Assembly (NCBI GenBank): GCA_023205875.1
Contig: CP060773.1
Span: 248,001 to 312,000 of the forward strand
Reading direction: 5' to 3'
From: Chloropicon primus
Taxonomy: Eukaryota > Chlorophyta > Chloropicophyceae > Chloropicales > Chloropicaceae
DNA: 64,000 nt
The translations under genes were made by a program, and so were the position numbers. This document shows positions 1 to 10,978 of the stretch, in pieces. The notes under the pieces were generated by a model. It was not told where the DNA came from. It did no database searches and saw only the letters and a list, made by a program, of their open reading frames with translations. Each line of letters starts with the position of its first letter. Position 1 is the first letter of the stretch.

Positions 1-55
1 AAGTGAGAGGATCCAGGAGGAGCATTAGCATCACCATCACATCCGTGGAGCAACG

Positions 56-2206
56 ATGAGGACGGCAAAGCACGCTTGGGTCTGGAACAAGAAATTCGGA
101 GTCCAAAGGACCGAACTGGTGCGTCAGCAGCAAACACCAGCCACTTGTCAACTTGGGATGAGTCAGCGGTTGGGTCCTCTGTCAAGGAGTTCTGGGTCAT
201 GTGGCAGGAGGAAGAGGAGGACGGGGTTCGTCAGTGCGGTTTACAAGGCAGAAGCTCCCGTGGAGGAAGCGGGAGGAACTGGTTTTGTCGAGAATCTCGA
301 CGTCGAGTTGATCGCGGACCTCGGTGTCAAGGACGACTCGGACACGGGAGCGTTGCTGAAGAGGCTGATCGAGCTGGGCAGCTCCTCGCCCGAGTTCGTC
401 CTCCCCCAGCACGAGCTCACCGAGGAGAAGAGGGTGCCTGGCTGCGCTTCGAGGGTTTGGATCGACTGCGAGGTCCGCGAGGAGGATTCGCTCGTGCACT
501 TTCGAGGGTACAGCGACAGCGCCATCTCCAAGGGCATGTGCAACTTGCTGTGCAGAAACTTTTCTGGAAAGTTGACGCCGGAGTCCTTCCTCTCGATCGA
601 CGAGTCCTTCTTGAAGGAGGTGACGAGGGGCTTGGGCCCCGTGCTGAGCAGCAGCCACCGCAGGCATGGCCTCTTCTCCATATTCGATTCCATGAGGAAG
701 AGGGTTCACCAGCTGGTTTCCGGTGGAATCGACGAGCCCTTTCCGTCGCTGGTGATCACGAAGGAGGACCTGATCCCGCAGGGAAAGTACGCCGAGTCGC
801 AGGCGACTTACCTCAAGCCCGACCAGTCCAAGGTGGACGACCTCGTCCGCTCGCTGAAGGAGACCAAGTGCGGAGTCGTTGCTCACTTTTACATGGACCC
901 CGAAGTTCAGGGCGTCTTGGCGGCAGCCCAAAAGGATTGGCCGCACATTCATATCAGTGACTCCCTCGTGATGGCAGACAGAGCCGTGGACATGGCGGCC
1001 GAGGGAGGCTGTGAGAACATTTGCGTTCTTGGAGTGGACTTCATGTCCGAGAACGTCAGAGCAACGCTGGACCACCAAGGGTACAACGACGTCAACGTCT
1101 ACAGAATGGACGTGGACCTCATCGGCTGCACTCTTGCGGAAGCAGCCGAGTCCGAGAGGTACGAGAGGTACCTGGAGGAAGCTGCCCGCGCCACGGAGAA
1201 CGCCTTGCATGTCGTCTACATCAACACGAGCCTGAAGACCAAAGCGGTGGCGCAGTCAAAAGTTCCGACGATCACTTGCACGTCCTCCAACGTCGTTCAA
1301 ACGATCTTGCAGTCTTCGAGCCAGCTCGACGGGGACCTGAGCGTCTTCTATGGGCCCGATGCTTACATGGGCGCGAACATCAAGGAGATGCTGGAGCAGT
1401 TGTGCGGAACGAGTGACGAGGAGGTGAGAAAAATTCACAAGGACCACGACATCTCGTCCATCAAGAACCTCCTGAGCAGGTTCAGGTACTACCAGGACGG
1501 CATCTGCCTCGTCCACGACATGTTTGGATCGGAGGTGGCGCAGACCATAAGAGAGAGCTACGCGGACGCGTTCTGCACCGCTCACTTTGAGGTCCCGGGC
1601 GAGATGTTCAAGCTCGCCTTGCACGCGAGCCACAACGGCGACAGGGGCGTGATCGGTTCCACCAAGAACATTCTTGATTTCATTCTGGGCAAGGTGGCCG
1701 AGGCGAACGAGCACAACCTCGAGAGCGAGAGGCTGCAATTCATCCTCGGAACGGAATCTGGCATGATCACCAGTGTCGTGAACGCGGTGCAGGAGTCTCT
1801 GAGAGAGGCAGGCAGCAACGTCGAGGTAGAAATCGTTTTCCCGGTGAACTCCAGTGCGATCACTTCCGCGTCCCAGGCGAATGCGCCGGCCATGCCCTTT
1901 GGTTTGGACATTGTCCCTGGCCCTGCGGGGGGCGAAGGGTGCAGCATGGAAGGCGGCTGCGCCAGCTGCCCTTACATGAAGATCAACTCCCTGGACGCCC
2001 TCATGTTCGTGCTCAGCAAGCTCGAGGAGGACGACTCCGACCCGATTCTGCAAGATTACGCGCCCAGGAACTACGAGGAGAGCATCGATGGCAAATCCTT
2101 TGCCCAAGTCGGCACCGTCCCGATCCTTCACATGAGGCACTTCACGCAACACAAGTGCATGTCGGACGACCTCGTCGCCGACATCAAAGCAAGAGGTCTG
2201 CAGTAA
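56..2206 (+). CDS. QS: Quinolinate synthase with N-terminal SufE domain (plastid NadA)
   Basis: A single-exon gene of 716 residues that converts iminoaspartate plus dihydroxyacetone phosphate to quinolinate in de novo NAD synthesis. Residues 1 to about 65 are basic and Ser-rich, like a transit peptide. Residues about 90-220 are a SufE domain with the sulfur-accepting cysteine in VPGCASRVW (about residue 130). The NadA domain follows from about residue 230, with the three 4Fe-4S cysteine ligands in IGCTLAEAA (about 356), ITCTSSNV (about 407) and GGCASCPYM (about 633). The SufE-NadA fusion and the length are those of the plant plastid enzyme. ATG at 56 is chosen because it opens the frame and precedes a presequence (KHAWVWNKKFGVQ) that matches the start of the aspartate oxidase gene at 7092. 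All catalytic residues looked for are present. Confidence 0.95.
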   Translation: MRTAKHAWVWNKKFGVQRTELVRQQQTPATCQLGMSQRLGPLSRSSGSCGRRKRRTGFVSAVYKAEAPVEEAGGTGFVENLDVELIADLGVKDDSDTGALLKRLIELGSSSPEFVLPQHELTEEKRVPGCASRVWIDCEVREEDSLVHFRGYSDSAISKGMCNLLCRNFSGKLTPESFLSIDESFLKEVTRGLGPVLSSSHRRHGLFSIFDSMRKRVHQLVSGGIDEPFPSLVITKEDLIPQGKYAESQATYLKPDQSKVDDLVRSLKETKCGVVAHFYMDPEVQGVLAAAQKDWPHIHISDSLVMADRAVDMAAEGGCENICVLGVDFMSENVRATLDHQGYNDVNVYRMDVDLIGCTLAEAAESERYERYLEEAARATENALHVVYINTSLKTKAVAQSKVPTITCTSSNVVQTILQSSSQLDGDLSVFYGPDAYMGANIKEMLEQLCGTSDEEVRKIHKDHDISSIKNLLSRFRYYQDGICLVHDMFGSEVAQTIRESYADAFCTAHFEVPGEMFKLALHASHNGDRGVIGSTKNILDFILGKVAEANEHNLESERLQFILGTESGMITSVVNAVQESLREAGSNVEVEIVFPVNSSAITSASQANAPAMPFGLDIVPGPAGGEGCSMEGGCASCPYMKINSLDALMFVLSKLEEDDSDPILQDYAPRNYEESIDGKSFAQVGTVPILHMRHFTQHKCMSDDLVADIKARGLQ

Positions 2207-2533
2207 GCCAAGAAGCAGGCCCGTGTGCATGTGCAAGTACGTACGTTTCTAAAACGCATGCCACTGTGCCACCAATACGACCGCGGCAGGGTGAAGAGAG
2301 AAAAACCAACTTGGTTTTACTTTAATCGACACTTAAAGGTGAAAACCCTCCTCATTTTCGTCAAGTGAGGGCTCTGTGGAAACATCACGAGAGGTGACAT
2401 CCACCCATCCCCCTCTTTCCCTCCTCCCCTTGCCTCCGTCATCACCATCGCCATCGCCATCACCATCGCCATGATCACGATCGCCGTCGCTCCTCTCGAG
2501 CAGTTACGAATTGCTCACCCCAAAACCTAAAGG

Positions 2534-2567
<34 letters not shown>

Positions 2568-2809
2568 AAGAGCGGAGGATTGCGGCGGGAAGCGAAGCGA
2601 GGAGAGGCGAGGAGACAACGCAACCGTGTAACGCGACTCGAGACCTTTCCATCGGTACCAACCTTTGCTAGGTTCGAACCTTCCGAGGGCGACGATTTGA
2701 CGATTGCAGCAGCAGCAGCAGCAGCAGCAGGACTTGGAGAGAGGGAAGCCAACGAAGCTTCGCTTTGTGGTTTTGGGTTTCGTGAGACGAGTGGAAGGGT
2801 TTTACCGTC
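2207..2809. other. Intergenic region: QS 3' flank and SPC12 5' flank
   Basis: No gene is seen. It holds the QS 3' untranslated region, a CCATCGCCATCACC-type imperfect repeat (about 2440-2475), a (GA)n tract (about 2534-2562), one copy of the dispersed CTTTCCATCGGTACC motif (2645-2659) and a (CAG)n tract (about 2706-2731). The last could lie in the SPC12 5' leader. Confidence 0.7.
2645..2659 (+). promoter_or_regulatory. Dispersed upstream motif, copy before SPC12
   Basis: CTTTCCATCGGTACC, preceded by CTCGAGAC, lies 150 bases upstream of the SPC12 start on the same strand. The identical 15-mer occurs before the DnaJ gene (22398). Its function is unknown; a promoter element, a 5'-leader element and a remnant of a mobile repeat are all possible. 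Confidence 0.4.
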
Positions 2810-3576
2810 ATGGACTTGAAGGGTCAGAAGTTGTGCGACGCTTTGTCGGTCTACCTTCTCTGCGCGGTTGCGCTTGGCTCTTTCCTTTACGGGATCTACA
2901 CCCAGAGTGTCAAGTAAGTGAAACGAAGAAGAGTCTGTCATCCTGTTTGTCGAAGAGGGAACCGAGCGTTACTTGGCTGCTTCCCTTTCGATTGTGCGTC
3001 CCAATCCATCGTGGACTGCTCCACTCAGCTGGGCCAACACCGGGCGGTGGCGCTTGAGTCAAGCCAAGGTTGTTGTTTCCTCTGACCCTCTGACCCACCT
3101 GAAAGGTTTCGGGCAACTCTTCACTCGGGCGGTGGGTTTTTCTCTTCTTCTCGCTGTTGCTCAACTCGTACTGACGGTGCGTGTGTGTGCGTGCGTGTGT
3201 GCTCCTTGCTTTTCCCTCTCTCGCAACTGCTTCCTGTCTGGTCACAGGAACTTGTTCTGCGCGTACGCTGCGGGAGTGGGTGTTACTGTTCTGGTAAGCG
3301 CATAACGTGCGAGTCGATGCAAAATCACCTTAAAGGGCTCCCGCTGTATTGCTTTGAGCGTGATATCATTCCTGGGTTTGCTCTGGCGTGCTTCCCCCTG
3401 CGTGGTTCTTCGACTCGACCTCTTTGCCGTGTGGCTGACACGGCGTTTCCCCCTTCTTCCTCTTGCGCTCACCGGGTGAATTCCTTGCTGGAAAACCAAA
3501 AAAGGTTGGCGTGCCAGACTGGCCCTTTTATAACAGGAAGCCACTCAAGTGGCTCGATCCTCAGAAGAACGATTGA
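2810..3576 (+). CDS. SPCS1: Signal peptidase complex subunit 1 (SPC12)
   Basis: A 73-residue protein in three exons: 2810-2913, 3248-3293 and 3505-3576. It is the small non-catalytic subunit of ER signal peptidase, with two membrane spans and both ends in the cytosol. Exon 1 gives MDLKGQKLCDALSVYLLCAV, matching the family start MD-(x)2-GQKL. Exon 2 gives NLFCAYAAGVGVTVL, matching the second span (YAGGV in plants). Exon 3 gives the diagnostic VPDWPFYNRKPLKWLDP. Donors are GTAAGTG and GTAAGCG. The first acceptor is CACAG; the second (AAAAAAG) is weak, without a pyrimidine tract, but conservation fixes it. Phases agree (2, 0). Each exon is too short to be found as an open frame on its own. Confidence 0.93.
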
Positions 3577-4215
3577 AACGGTTCTCTCCCCTTCTCTGTA
3601 CAACACCACCAGAATGCGTTGCTCCCTCCCCCCCGGGAACGAAACGAACGAAGAGTGAGTTGCTCTCTTGGCCTTCTCTTTCTGTATAACATATAATAAA
3701 GAATGGAAATCACTCTTGTGATTTAACCTACACCACCGGAATCACTGTCGAGCAGGGAACGACAAGCACTTGCCTTTTCATCACCACCACCACCACCTGA
3801 AACTGCACAGATCATCTCCAATGGATGAGACTGGGAGACACAGAGAGAGAAAGAGAAAGCGGAGGACAATGCCTCTCTCTTCCTCACCATCGTCCGTCAC
3901 CATCATCCGTCATCACCCTCACCATCCATCGCCATCGCCATCATCTTCTCCCTGTCAAAGATTTTGTGAACCCCAAAAAATCTTGGAAAGCAGAGGATGG
4001 TGTGGCACTGGTGAGGGTTGTGCCAGTACTGGACGAAAGCAGAGACGTGTGAAGAGGAAGACGGCGATACGGAGCGATTCTACAACTCACGATCTTTCCA
4101 CTGGTATCTCACTTGACCCAATTAACTTTGTGGTTCTTGTGCCACAAGCAAAAGTTTGGGTTGGACAAGGCAAAGTGTGTTGGTGGTGGTACCCCGGTGA
4201 CACAAGCGGAGCACC
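3577..4215. other. Intergenic region between SPC12 and the ARM/TPR gene
   Basis: No gene is seen. An AT-rich stretch with ATATAATAAAG (about 3690-3702) is a plausible SPC12 polyadenylation region. CATCACCACCACCACC and CCATCGCCATCGCC microsatellites follow. One dispersed motif copy, CTTTCCACTGGTATC, lies at 4094-4108. Confidence 0.6.
4094..4108 (+). promoter_or_regulatory. Dispersed upstream motif, copy before the ARM/TPR gene
   Basis: CTTTCCACTGGTATC, preceded by CACGAT, stands 108 bases upstream of the ATG on the gene's strand. It is a variant of the motif seen at 2645 and 22398. Confidence 0.3.
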
Positions 4216-6079
4216 ATGGCGACGGCGATGGCGGGGAAGGGGGAGAAAGATGAATCTTTGGCCAAGTTCGAAGCTTTTCTTCAAGTGGCAACGGATGAGA
4301 TGCCGATGCAAGAGCTGAAAGATCAGGTCAAGCAGGGACTGACCCGAAGATATGAGAAGCCACCAGTGGAAGTGATTGAACAAGTTCTGAGGAAGAGGAT
4401 GGATGAGGATGCGGCCAGAAGGGTCTTGTTCTATCCCGATGATGAAGATGCAAGCTTGTACCCCTTGCTTCTGCAGAATCCACCGCCAGGGGCACCGGTG
4501 GACCACCACTGCATCAAGTCCCAGATCATATTCTTGGGACCGCTCTACCTGGCTCACCGAAGGCAGTGGAGCTTCAATCGGTGTTTCATCCTTGCTGGAG
4601 GCCTGAAAGCATTGGTCAACATGTTCCTTCACGACAACTTGCATCTCAGGGGCCAGGCCATTGAGGTTTTCAGAGATTACACCAGCGAGGAGACCTTCCC
4701 ATGGCACGATTATCACAAGCTTCAAGCTCAACAAGGTAATGCATTACCTGCGGCAGACAATCCAATCCAATGGGGCACAACACAAGCGACCAGCGAGACT
4801 CACTACAAGCACATCGCACCACGGTGCTCTCTCTCTCTCTCTCTCTGTGTGTGTGTCTGTGTCTGTGTCTTGCATTATCATCATCGCAGGCGGTGCGAAG
4901 ACGGAGCAGGCCAACGTCGTCCGGAGGATGTTCGAGCTGAGTGAAGCTGGGATCATCCAAAAGCTTGTTGCCAATTACGACAATGCTTTTCCTGGAGCTT
5001 CTCACCTTTGTCTCGGAGTTCTAGCGTTCTACAGCTCCTTCCTTCGAGTGAACTTCTGCAAGGACAACATCCTGCAGTTCTCTCAGAACTTGCTGGACAA
5101 GTTGCGAGCGTGGAGCACGAGGACCGATGCGTCTCAAGAGGAGCGTGATCTTGCCAAGAGGCTGCACGAGGACTTTGGTCGCTTCGATGCTGCGAAACTC
5201 CCAGAGCAAGCCAAGGCATCGTCCAGGCCTGGCCAAGAGGAGGAGGACTTCATGCTGTATGAAGTGAAGGAAGGCTTCGACAGGACGAGCGTGAATCATG
5301 TGGGCGAGGCCGGGGGCCAGCAAGAGCAATGGAAGGCCAAGGGGAATGCCGCCTACAAGGCCAAGGATTACAACCTAGCGGTGGACTGTTACAGCAAAGC
5401 TTTGGATGTTCCCGTCACCGAAGAGCAGTTACTGACGGAGGGGCCGAGGAGAGCCGTTTTGCACAGCAATAGGGCAGCCGCGTACCTGGCCAGGTCCAAG
5501 GTGGAGACCGGGGCGACGACCACGGCGGTGGACGACGATGCCGGGCAACTGGCTGGATGTGACTTGGTCGGCTTGAGCATCGAGGAGAGGAAGAAGATGA
5601 ACTGCAAGGCGGCTCTGTTGGACTGCGACCAGGCCTTGGACCTTCAGAGCGGCAACGTGAAGGCGAGGTACAGGAAGGCTCAGGCCTTGAAAGGCTTGGG
5701 AAGGATGCGGGAGGCCCTCGATGCGGCGAGGTCTGCTCTGAACGTGGCGCCCAAGGCTCTGGAGAGGGAGATCAGGGCCTTCCTCGAGTCGGTGTCTGGA
5801 ACCAAGTCCGCGAGCGAGGCGGCGAGCGAGGTGGCGAGCGAGGTGGCGAGCAAGGCGTCTCTCTCTGAGACGAAGACGGAAGCCGCTTCATGGGAGCAAG
5901 GTGGCCTCCTGGACTCCATCGTGATGGGGGGAAGCGAGGGAGCGACCCCAAGGTGGCCCTCAAACATCGATGATGCGGCCGTCGGTGACCAGTCCAAGGC
6001 CAAGAAGCCTCTGATCCAAGTCATCAGCGAAGTCAACTACGACGACGACAGCAGCAGCAACAACAACAACAACAGCTGA
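4216..6079 (+). CDS. ARM-like/TPR-repeat protein, probable chaperone cofactor
   Basis: A 569-residue protein from two exons, 4216-4735 and 4890-6079 (phase 1; donor AAG|GTAATG, acceptor CATCGCAG). The intron carries a (CT)n(GT)n tract. The first half is helical and ARM-like, including FILAGGLKALVNMFLHDN and a segment continuous across the splice (GGAKTEQANVVRRMFELSE). From about residue 320 there is a TPR block opening with WKAKGNAAYKAKDYNLAVDC and LHSNRAAAYL, the pattern of carboxylate-clamp TPR domains that bind the EEVD tail of HSP70 or HSP90. A low-complexity ASEVASEVASKAS stretch and an Asn/Ser tail end the protein. I do not recognise a specific orthologue, so the co-chaperone role is inferred from the TPR type. 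Confidence 0.8.
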
Positions 6080-6314
6080 AGAACGAACGAACGAACGAAC
6101 GAACGAACGAATGAATGAAGAAGACAAAGTCGTACTGTAACTTGTAACTTATCCCAAGCCGTTGTCCTCTTGTCATGACCAGATCCACCTCCCCAACCAA
6201 AGCAAAGCATCAAGGCAAGCATGACGGAGGACAAAGATTGTGCCATAGGTAAAGGAAAGACGATCAAACGTCAAACCCTCCTTCCTAAAGTCACAACACT
6301 CAAGCCACCACCAC

Positions 6315-6495
6315 CATCATCATCCCATCCTCCTCTCTCTAGGGAACGAAACCGGGCAAGTGACAGCTCATTGGAAAGAGCAAGAGACAATTTACCCATA
6401 TATCCATTCATCCATTCATCCATTCATCCTCCCTTCCCTCCGTGACTCCTCATCCTCCCTCCCCCTGGCCTCTCTCACCCATCATCATCATCATC
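6315..6495 (-). repeat. Dispersed ~170-bp repeat, inverted copy
   Basis: This is the reverse complement of the tandem repeat at 10841-11130. Shared blocks, read on the minus strand, are GAGGAGTCACGGAGGGAAGG, a GGATGAATGGATGG run, TGTCTCTTGCTCTTTCCAAT, GAGCTGTCACTTG and CGGTTTCGTTCCCTAGAGAG. There are no coding features and no clear terminal inverted repeats, so a SINE- or MITE-like origin is possible but unproven. Confidence 0.8.
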
Positions 6496-6654
6496 TCTTG
6501 GCCCCTCGCATCTCCGAAAAGCTCTCTAACGTCCGCAGAAACAAAAACGAATTGTGTGGCTGCGAAGCAAGGTGAGTTATCGGACGAAACAGGGCGTCGA
6601 GAAAGGACGAAGTGGCGACGGAGGTGGTGGTGGTGATCTTCGTCTCGTCTTGCT

Positions 6655-6710
6655 CTTTCGTTTGAGTGGTCGCTCGAAAGAAATGGAAAAGGGGCGAGGA
6701 TTTTAGAACA
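6655..6710 (+). promoter_or_regulatory. Dispersed upstream motif, CTTTCGTTTGAGTGG form
   Basis: CTCTTTCGTTTGAGTGGTCGCTCGAA, then a spacer and GGCGAGGATTTTAGAAC. The same order (CTTTCGTTTGAGTGGTCACTCGAA, spacer, GAGGATTTTAGAAA) recurs on the minus strand around 41725-41790. It lies about 380 bases upstream of the aspartate oxidase start, on the same strand. Confidence 0.4.
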
Positions 6711-7091
6711 AGGAGAAGGAAAGAGATGCCCTCGGGGATGCATGGGGACGGGTGTTTCCAGTGGAGATAGACGACGGGAGGAGAGAGGGAGGGGATGGAG
6801 GGAGGAGATCGAAACCGTTATGTCCTCCTCTTTTGAAAGAGCCCCCGCACGAAGCGGTTGACGCGGTACGGAGAGACTGAGATGAGATTGATTTCCTTTT
6901 TTTTTTTTTTGCTCGGTAGCCCAGGAGGTGGCAGACAGCACCGAAGAAGGGTGGAGGGCCTCAGAAGCGTAACGGCCGGTGGAGTAACCGCCTGCAAGCG
7001 ACCGAGAGGGGCACCGAACAGAGGAAGGCCCGCAGATACACACACGGAAAGAGGGGGGGCTTGAGTAAAGAAGAAGAAGAAGAAGAAGAAG

Positions 7092-9237
7092 ATGTTGTCC
7101 AAGGCGACGTGGACGTGGAACAAGAAGTACGGCGTGCAGGCCAAAAGCGCGTAGATACTTTGGGGAGAGACGGGAGAGTTTGTCAATTTTTGACTCTTCG
7201 GACACGGCATTCATTGGGAAACGAACTTGAAAGGGGCAAGGCAAGACAGTGAGGCGTCGAGGTATGACGTGTTGCCGCCTATCGACGCGGTGGGTGAGAA
7301 GGTCCGCGGTGCGCGCCAAGGCCGCCGCGGAGACGAACTCCAGCGCGAATGGGAGGTTCAAGACCCCCGCCGGCAATGAAAAGGCCCAAGCCCTCAGAGG
7401 ACCGAAGAGGAGGTCGCTCAGTGCATCGTACAGAATGAGCAGCGAGGGGGGGAACCACCAAATGGCCAGCAAAGCCAACGACGAGGGAACTCTCATGGTG
7501 AAGCCAAAGGCGTGCTCCCTCCTGATCCTTGGCTCGGGCGTCGCAGGCTTGACGGCAGCCCTGGAGGCGGCTGACCTCGACTGCAGTGTCGTCGTCGTGA
7601 CGAAGAGCGATGTGTACGAGGGGTCCACCAAGTACGCCCAAGGAGGGGTGGCCGCGGTGATGGACACCAAGAAGACGAAGAGCGGCGTCATCGCCGAGAT
7701 CCAGAAGCTGGAGAGGGACAAGGAGGGGGACTCGGTCAGCCACCACGTGGAGGACACGATGAACGCTGGGTGCTACTTGAACGACAGGGAAGCCGTCGAA
7801 ATCATGTGCAGGGAAGGGCCGTCTCAGGTCAAGATGCTTTGCAAGATCGGCGTCCCCTTCACGACCAAGGGGTCCAGGACCCAGGTGTCGTCAAGCAGGC
7901 CCAAAGACTTGCACCTCGGCAAGGAGGGCGGCCACTCCCACTCGAGGGTGGTCCACGCTGCAGACACGACTGGGGCCGCCATGATGAAGGCCCTGGTGGT
8001 GAGGGTGAGAGAGCATCCAAACATAACGGTCCACGAGAACATGTTTGCGCTGGATTTGATCACCGTGCCCTCGGAGGATGGCGCGATCTGCTGTGGGTGC
8101 GACACCATCGATTTGAGAACGGGCGCCTACAGGAGGTTTGTCAGCAAGTGCACGGTTGTCGCCACTGGTGGCTGTGGCCAAATTTATCCCGAGACCACGA
8201 ATCCGTCCGTGGCAACCGGAGACGGCATTGCGATGGCCGCGAGGGCAGGGGCGGAGGTGAACAACATGGAGTTCATACAGTTCCACCCCACATCCCTCTA
8301 CGTCGGAAATCAGGAGCAGGGCGAGGAGGCCCTGAACAGCGTTTTCTTGATCAGCGAGGCTGTGAGGGGCGCGGGAGCAATCCTGAGGAACGCCAAGGGC
8401 GAAAGCTTCATGTCGAAGTACGACGTCAGGGCAGATCTCGCTCCAAGGGACATCGTCGCTCGAGGCATTTATGACCAGATGAGGCTGCACGACACCAGCC
8501 ACGTGTACCTTGACGCGACTTGCCTCTCGAGGGAAGAAGCGAGGAAGGAGTTTCCGAACATCTCAAACCACGTCGAGTCGACTTTGGGCATCGACATGAG
8601 CGAGGATTGGATTCCAGTCGTGCCAGCGCAGCACTACGCTTGCGGGGGCATCTTGACAAGCATCGATGGCGAGACCAACGTGAAGGGCCTCTACGCGATT
8701 GGGGAAGCCGCCTGCACGGGAGTCCATGGGGCGAACCGACTGGCCAGCAACTCCTTGCTCGAGGGCCTCGTTTTCGGCAAGAGGTCCGTTATGAAATCGA
8801 TGGAGTACATGCAGTCCGTCCCCCAGGTGGCTCTCTCGGACGCAGAGCATGCTAAGCTGAGCTCCCTTCGATTCTTTCACGACGCGGACATCTCAAAGGA
8901 AGGCCCGCTGTGTTATCTCGACGACGATGCCACCTTTTCTCTGATGTCCGCCATCCAAGAGATCATGTGGGAGCACGCCGGCATCCTAAGGAACGACAAC
9001 GACTTGAGCCGAGGCTTGGAGAAGGTCAAAGTGTTCAAGAGCTGCCTGGAGGGCTTCAAGGGTTGCAGCAGCATGCAGCACGCTCAGCTGATCAATATGG
9101 CGACCGTGGCACAGCTGGTCCTCGAGGGGGCCGTGCGAAGGAAGAGGTCGGCTGGGTTGCACCACAACGTCGACAGACCGGAGAAGGCTTTGGCCGAGGC
9201 CAGGTCGCAGCTGGACGTCCCATCTCTCGAAGAGTGA
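7092..9237 (+). CDS. AO: L-aspartate oxidase (plastid NadB)
   Basis: An FAD enzyme that oxidises L-aspartate to iminoaspartate, the substrate of quinolinate synthase. The main open frame runs from about 7254 to 9237. It shows the FAD-binding LLILGSGVAGLTAALEAA, STKYAQGGVAAV, EFIQFHPTSLY, the catalytic-loop DVRADLAPRDIVARGI, and PVVPAQHYACGGI...GLYAIGEAACTGVHGANRLA. I propose a short first exon, ATG 7092 to 7150 (MLSKATWTWNKKYGVQ), because it matches the start of the quinolinate synthase gene. It would join by a GTAGAT donor at 7151 to an acceptor near 7253 (phase 2). That intron is inferred and its ends are uncertain; ATG 7264 is the alternative start. The segment after the junction is basic and Ala/Ser-rich, like a transit peptide. 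Confidence 0.9.
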
Positions 9238-9412
9238 GCGAGCGAGAGAGGGGGAGCAAGAAGAAGAAGAAGAAGAAGAAATAATCCATTTTGTTTTGTT
9301 TTCAGTTTGAATGGATAGAGTTTGCTTTTCGGAAAGCGCAACCTTTGCGTTCTTGATATTCGTGAAGCTTCAATTTTTGCATGAAAGAAAGTTTGTAGAG
9401 CGTCCAACTTTT

Positions 9413-10361
9413 TTAATCGTCCTTGATATCGTCGACACCGAGGGCCTTTCTCGCGGCCTTTCTCTTCCTCGCCTCGTTCAACTTCTTGGTCTTGGAAAAC
9501 GCAGACTTGCCCACGACGATCGTGCCAATGACGACAGCAAAGGCGGCGAACCTCACCCAGTCGCCCAATGTCTTGCAGAAGCCGAAGCTGGCATACTTTC
9601 CAAAGGCCAACAAGTTCTTGGTGTTCGCCTGAGTGGAGGTCATCACGTTGAAACCGTCCACCGAACCGATCACGGACGTCTTCTTGCCTCCAGATTTGTC
9701 CTCGGTGTAAGTCACGACGCTCGAAGGCAGAAGCAGTGGTCCTGCAGCCAGGGGGACGATCACCTGCTTGAACGTGACGTAGTCGCCCGCCTCGATCTTG
9801 TCGAAGTGGTTCTTGAAGCTTCCCTCCTTCAACTTGAAAGACTTGCCGTCCTCCTTCTCGATCGCATCATCAAAGAAGTCCACGTTGTACGCATCCCTTC
9901 GTCATTCATTCAAGAGCACACAAAACAATTCGTCAGCAGCCGCAAACGAAAGGGACAGTACCCCAACCAACCGAGCCGAGCCGGACATCAACACCACACC
10001 GTTCTCCCTTTGGAGGACACCAAGCCGAGAGATGATGATTGGATTCATGATTGATGATGATGATGATGAACCAAGGCACCTTCCAGCCCAAACGATTGAG
10101 GAGAGATGGATCAAGCAAAAGGGAAAGGGTAAAAAGGAAAAAGTTTTCGAGGACTTACCCATCACCCATGTTGTGGATTTCCACGGTGAATTCCATGTCC
10201 TTTCCCACCGTCCCTTCGAAGACGTCAAAGTCCTTGTGAACGTGGACGAAAGCTCCCTTGACTTTCTCTTGGGCATCCGCGGTGACGCATCCCGCCAAGC
10301 ACACCGCCGCCACCACCGCAACCAAAACAACCTTCTGCTCATTCGCCATTCCATTCGCCAT
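9413..10361 (-). CDS. SSR2: Translocon-associated protein subunit beta (TRAP-beta)
   Basis: A 228-residue type I membrane protein of the ER translocon from two exons, 10361-10159 and 9896-9413 (donor GATGG|GTAAGTCC, acceptor GACGAAG, phase 2). It has a signal peptide (VVLVAVVAAVCLAGCVTADA), then a lumenal beta-sandwich (DMEFTVEIHNMGDGDAYNVD across the splice, then a VTFKQVIVPLAAGPL segment), one membrane span (VRFAAFAVVIGTIVVG) and a basic cytosolic tail ending DDIKDD. Order and length match the SSR2 family. The first ATG of the pair in MANGMANEQK is used as start. It is convergent with aspartate oxidase. Confidence 0.87.
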
Positions 10362-10945
10362 GGTTTGGTCATCAACAAAACGAGGAGGAGAGAGAAAGAG
10401 GAATTCAAACAAAAAAAAAGAAGAAGGAGATGCCTGTCAGTTCACTCCTCCTCCTCGGCGTCGTCCTCACCGTCGAGCCATTCGACACCTCGCTCTCTCG
10501 CCATGGCACGGCACGGCATGGCATGGTATGATCCCTGGGTCGAACGATCGAGGAGAGGAAAATGTTTTCCCGTGACTGTTTTCTCCAGATGTCGGGGTCT
10601 TTCGAAAGGTCAAAGAATGACAGATCGTTTCGTGCTGCTTCTCTCTTTCCAGGAGTCGTCGCTGGGATGCCTTACCTCTTGTACTCTCTTCATCGTATTG
10701 CGCCGTCTCCACGATACGCCGTCGGCCTCCTCTGATTTGAAAATCCATCAATCCATCAATCGCTGTCGAAAATCTTTTCTTTCCAGGAGGGAAGATGAAG
10801 GTGAAGGGAGGCCAGGGGAGGGAGGGTGACGAGGGTGGATGAGGAGTCACGGAGGGAAGGGAGGATGGATGAATGGATGGATGGGTACATTGTCTCTTGC
10901 TCTTTCCAATGAGCTGTCACTTGTCCGGTTTCGTTCCCTAGAGAG

Positions 10946-10978
<33 letters not shown>

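Larger units (their letters stand above)
6080..7091. other. Intergenic region before aspartate oxidase
   Basis: No gene is seen. It holds a (GAAC)n tract just after the stop codon (about 6083-6112), one inverted copy of a dispersed repeat (6315-6495), a dispersed-motif copy (6655-6710), a poly-T run (about 6897-6911) and a (GAA)n tract (about 7068-7091) abutting the proposed aspartate oxidase ATG. Confidence 0.6.

Noticed and set aside
2670-2690. tRNA T-arm-like GGTTCGAACC
   Set aside because: No D arm, anticodon arm or acceptor stem can be built around it.
6450-7757. A 435-residue minus-strand frame
   Set aside because: It overlaps aspartate oxidase coding sequence, a dispersed repeat and poly-T; no domain is seen.
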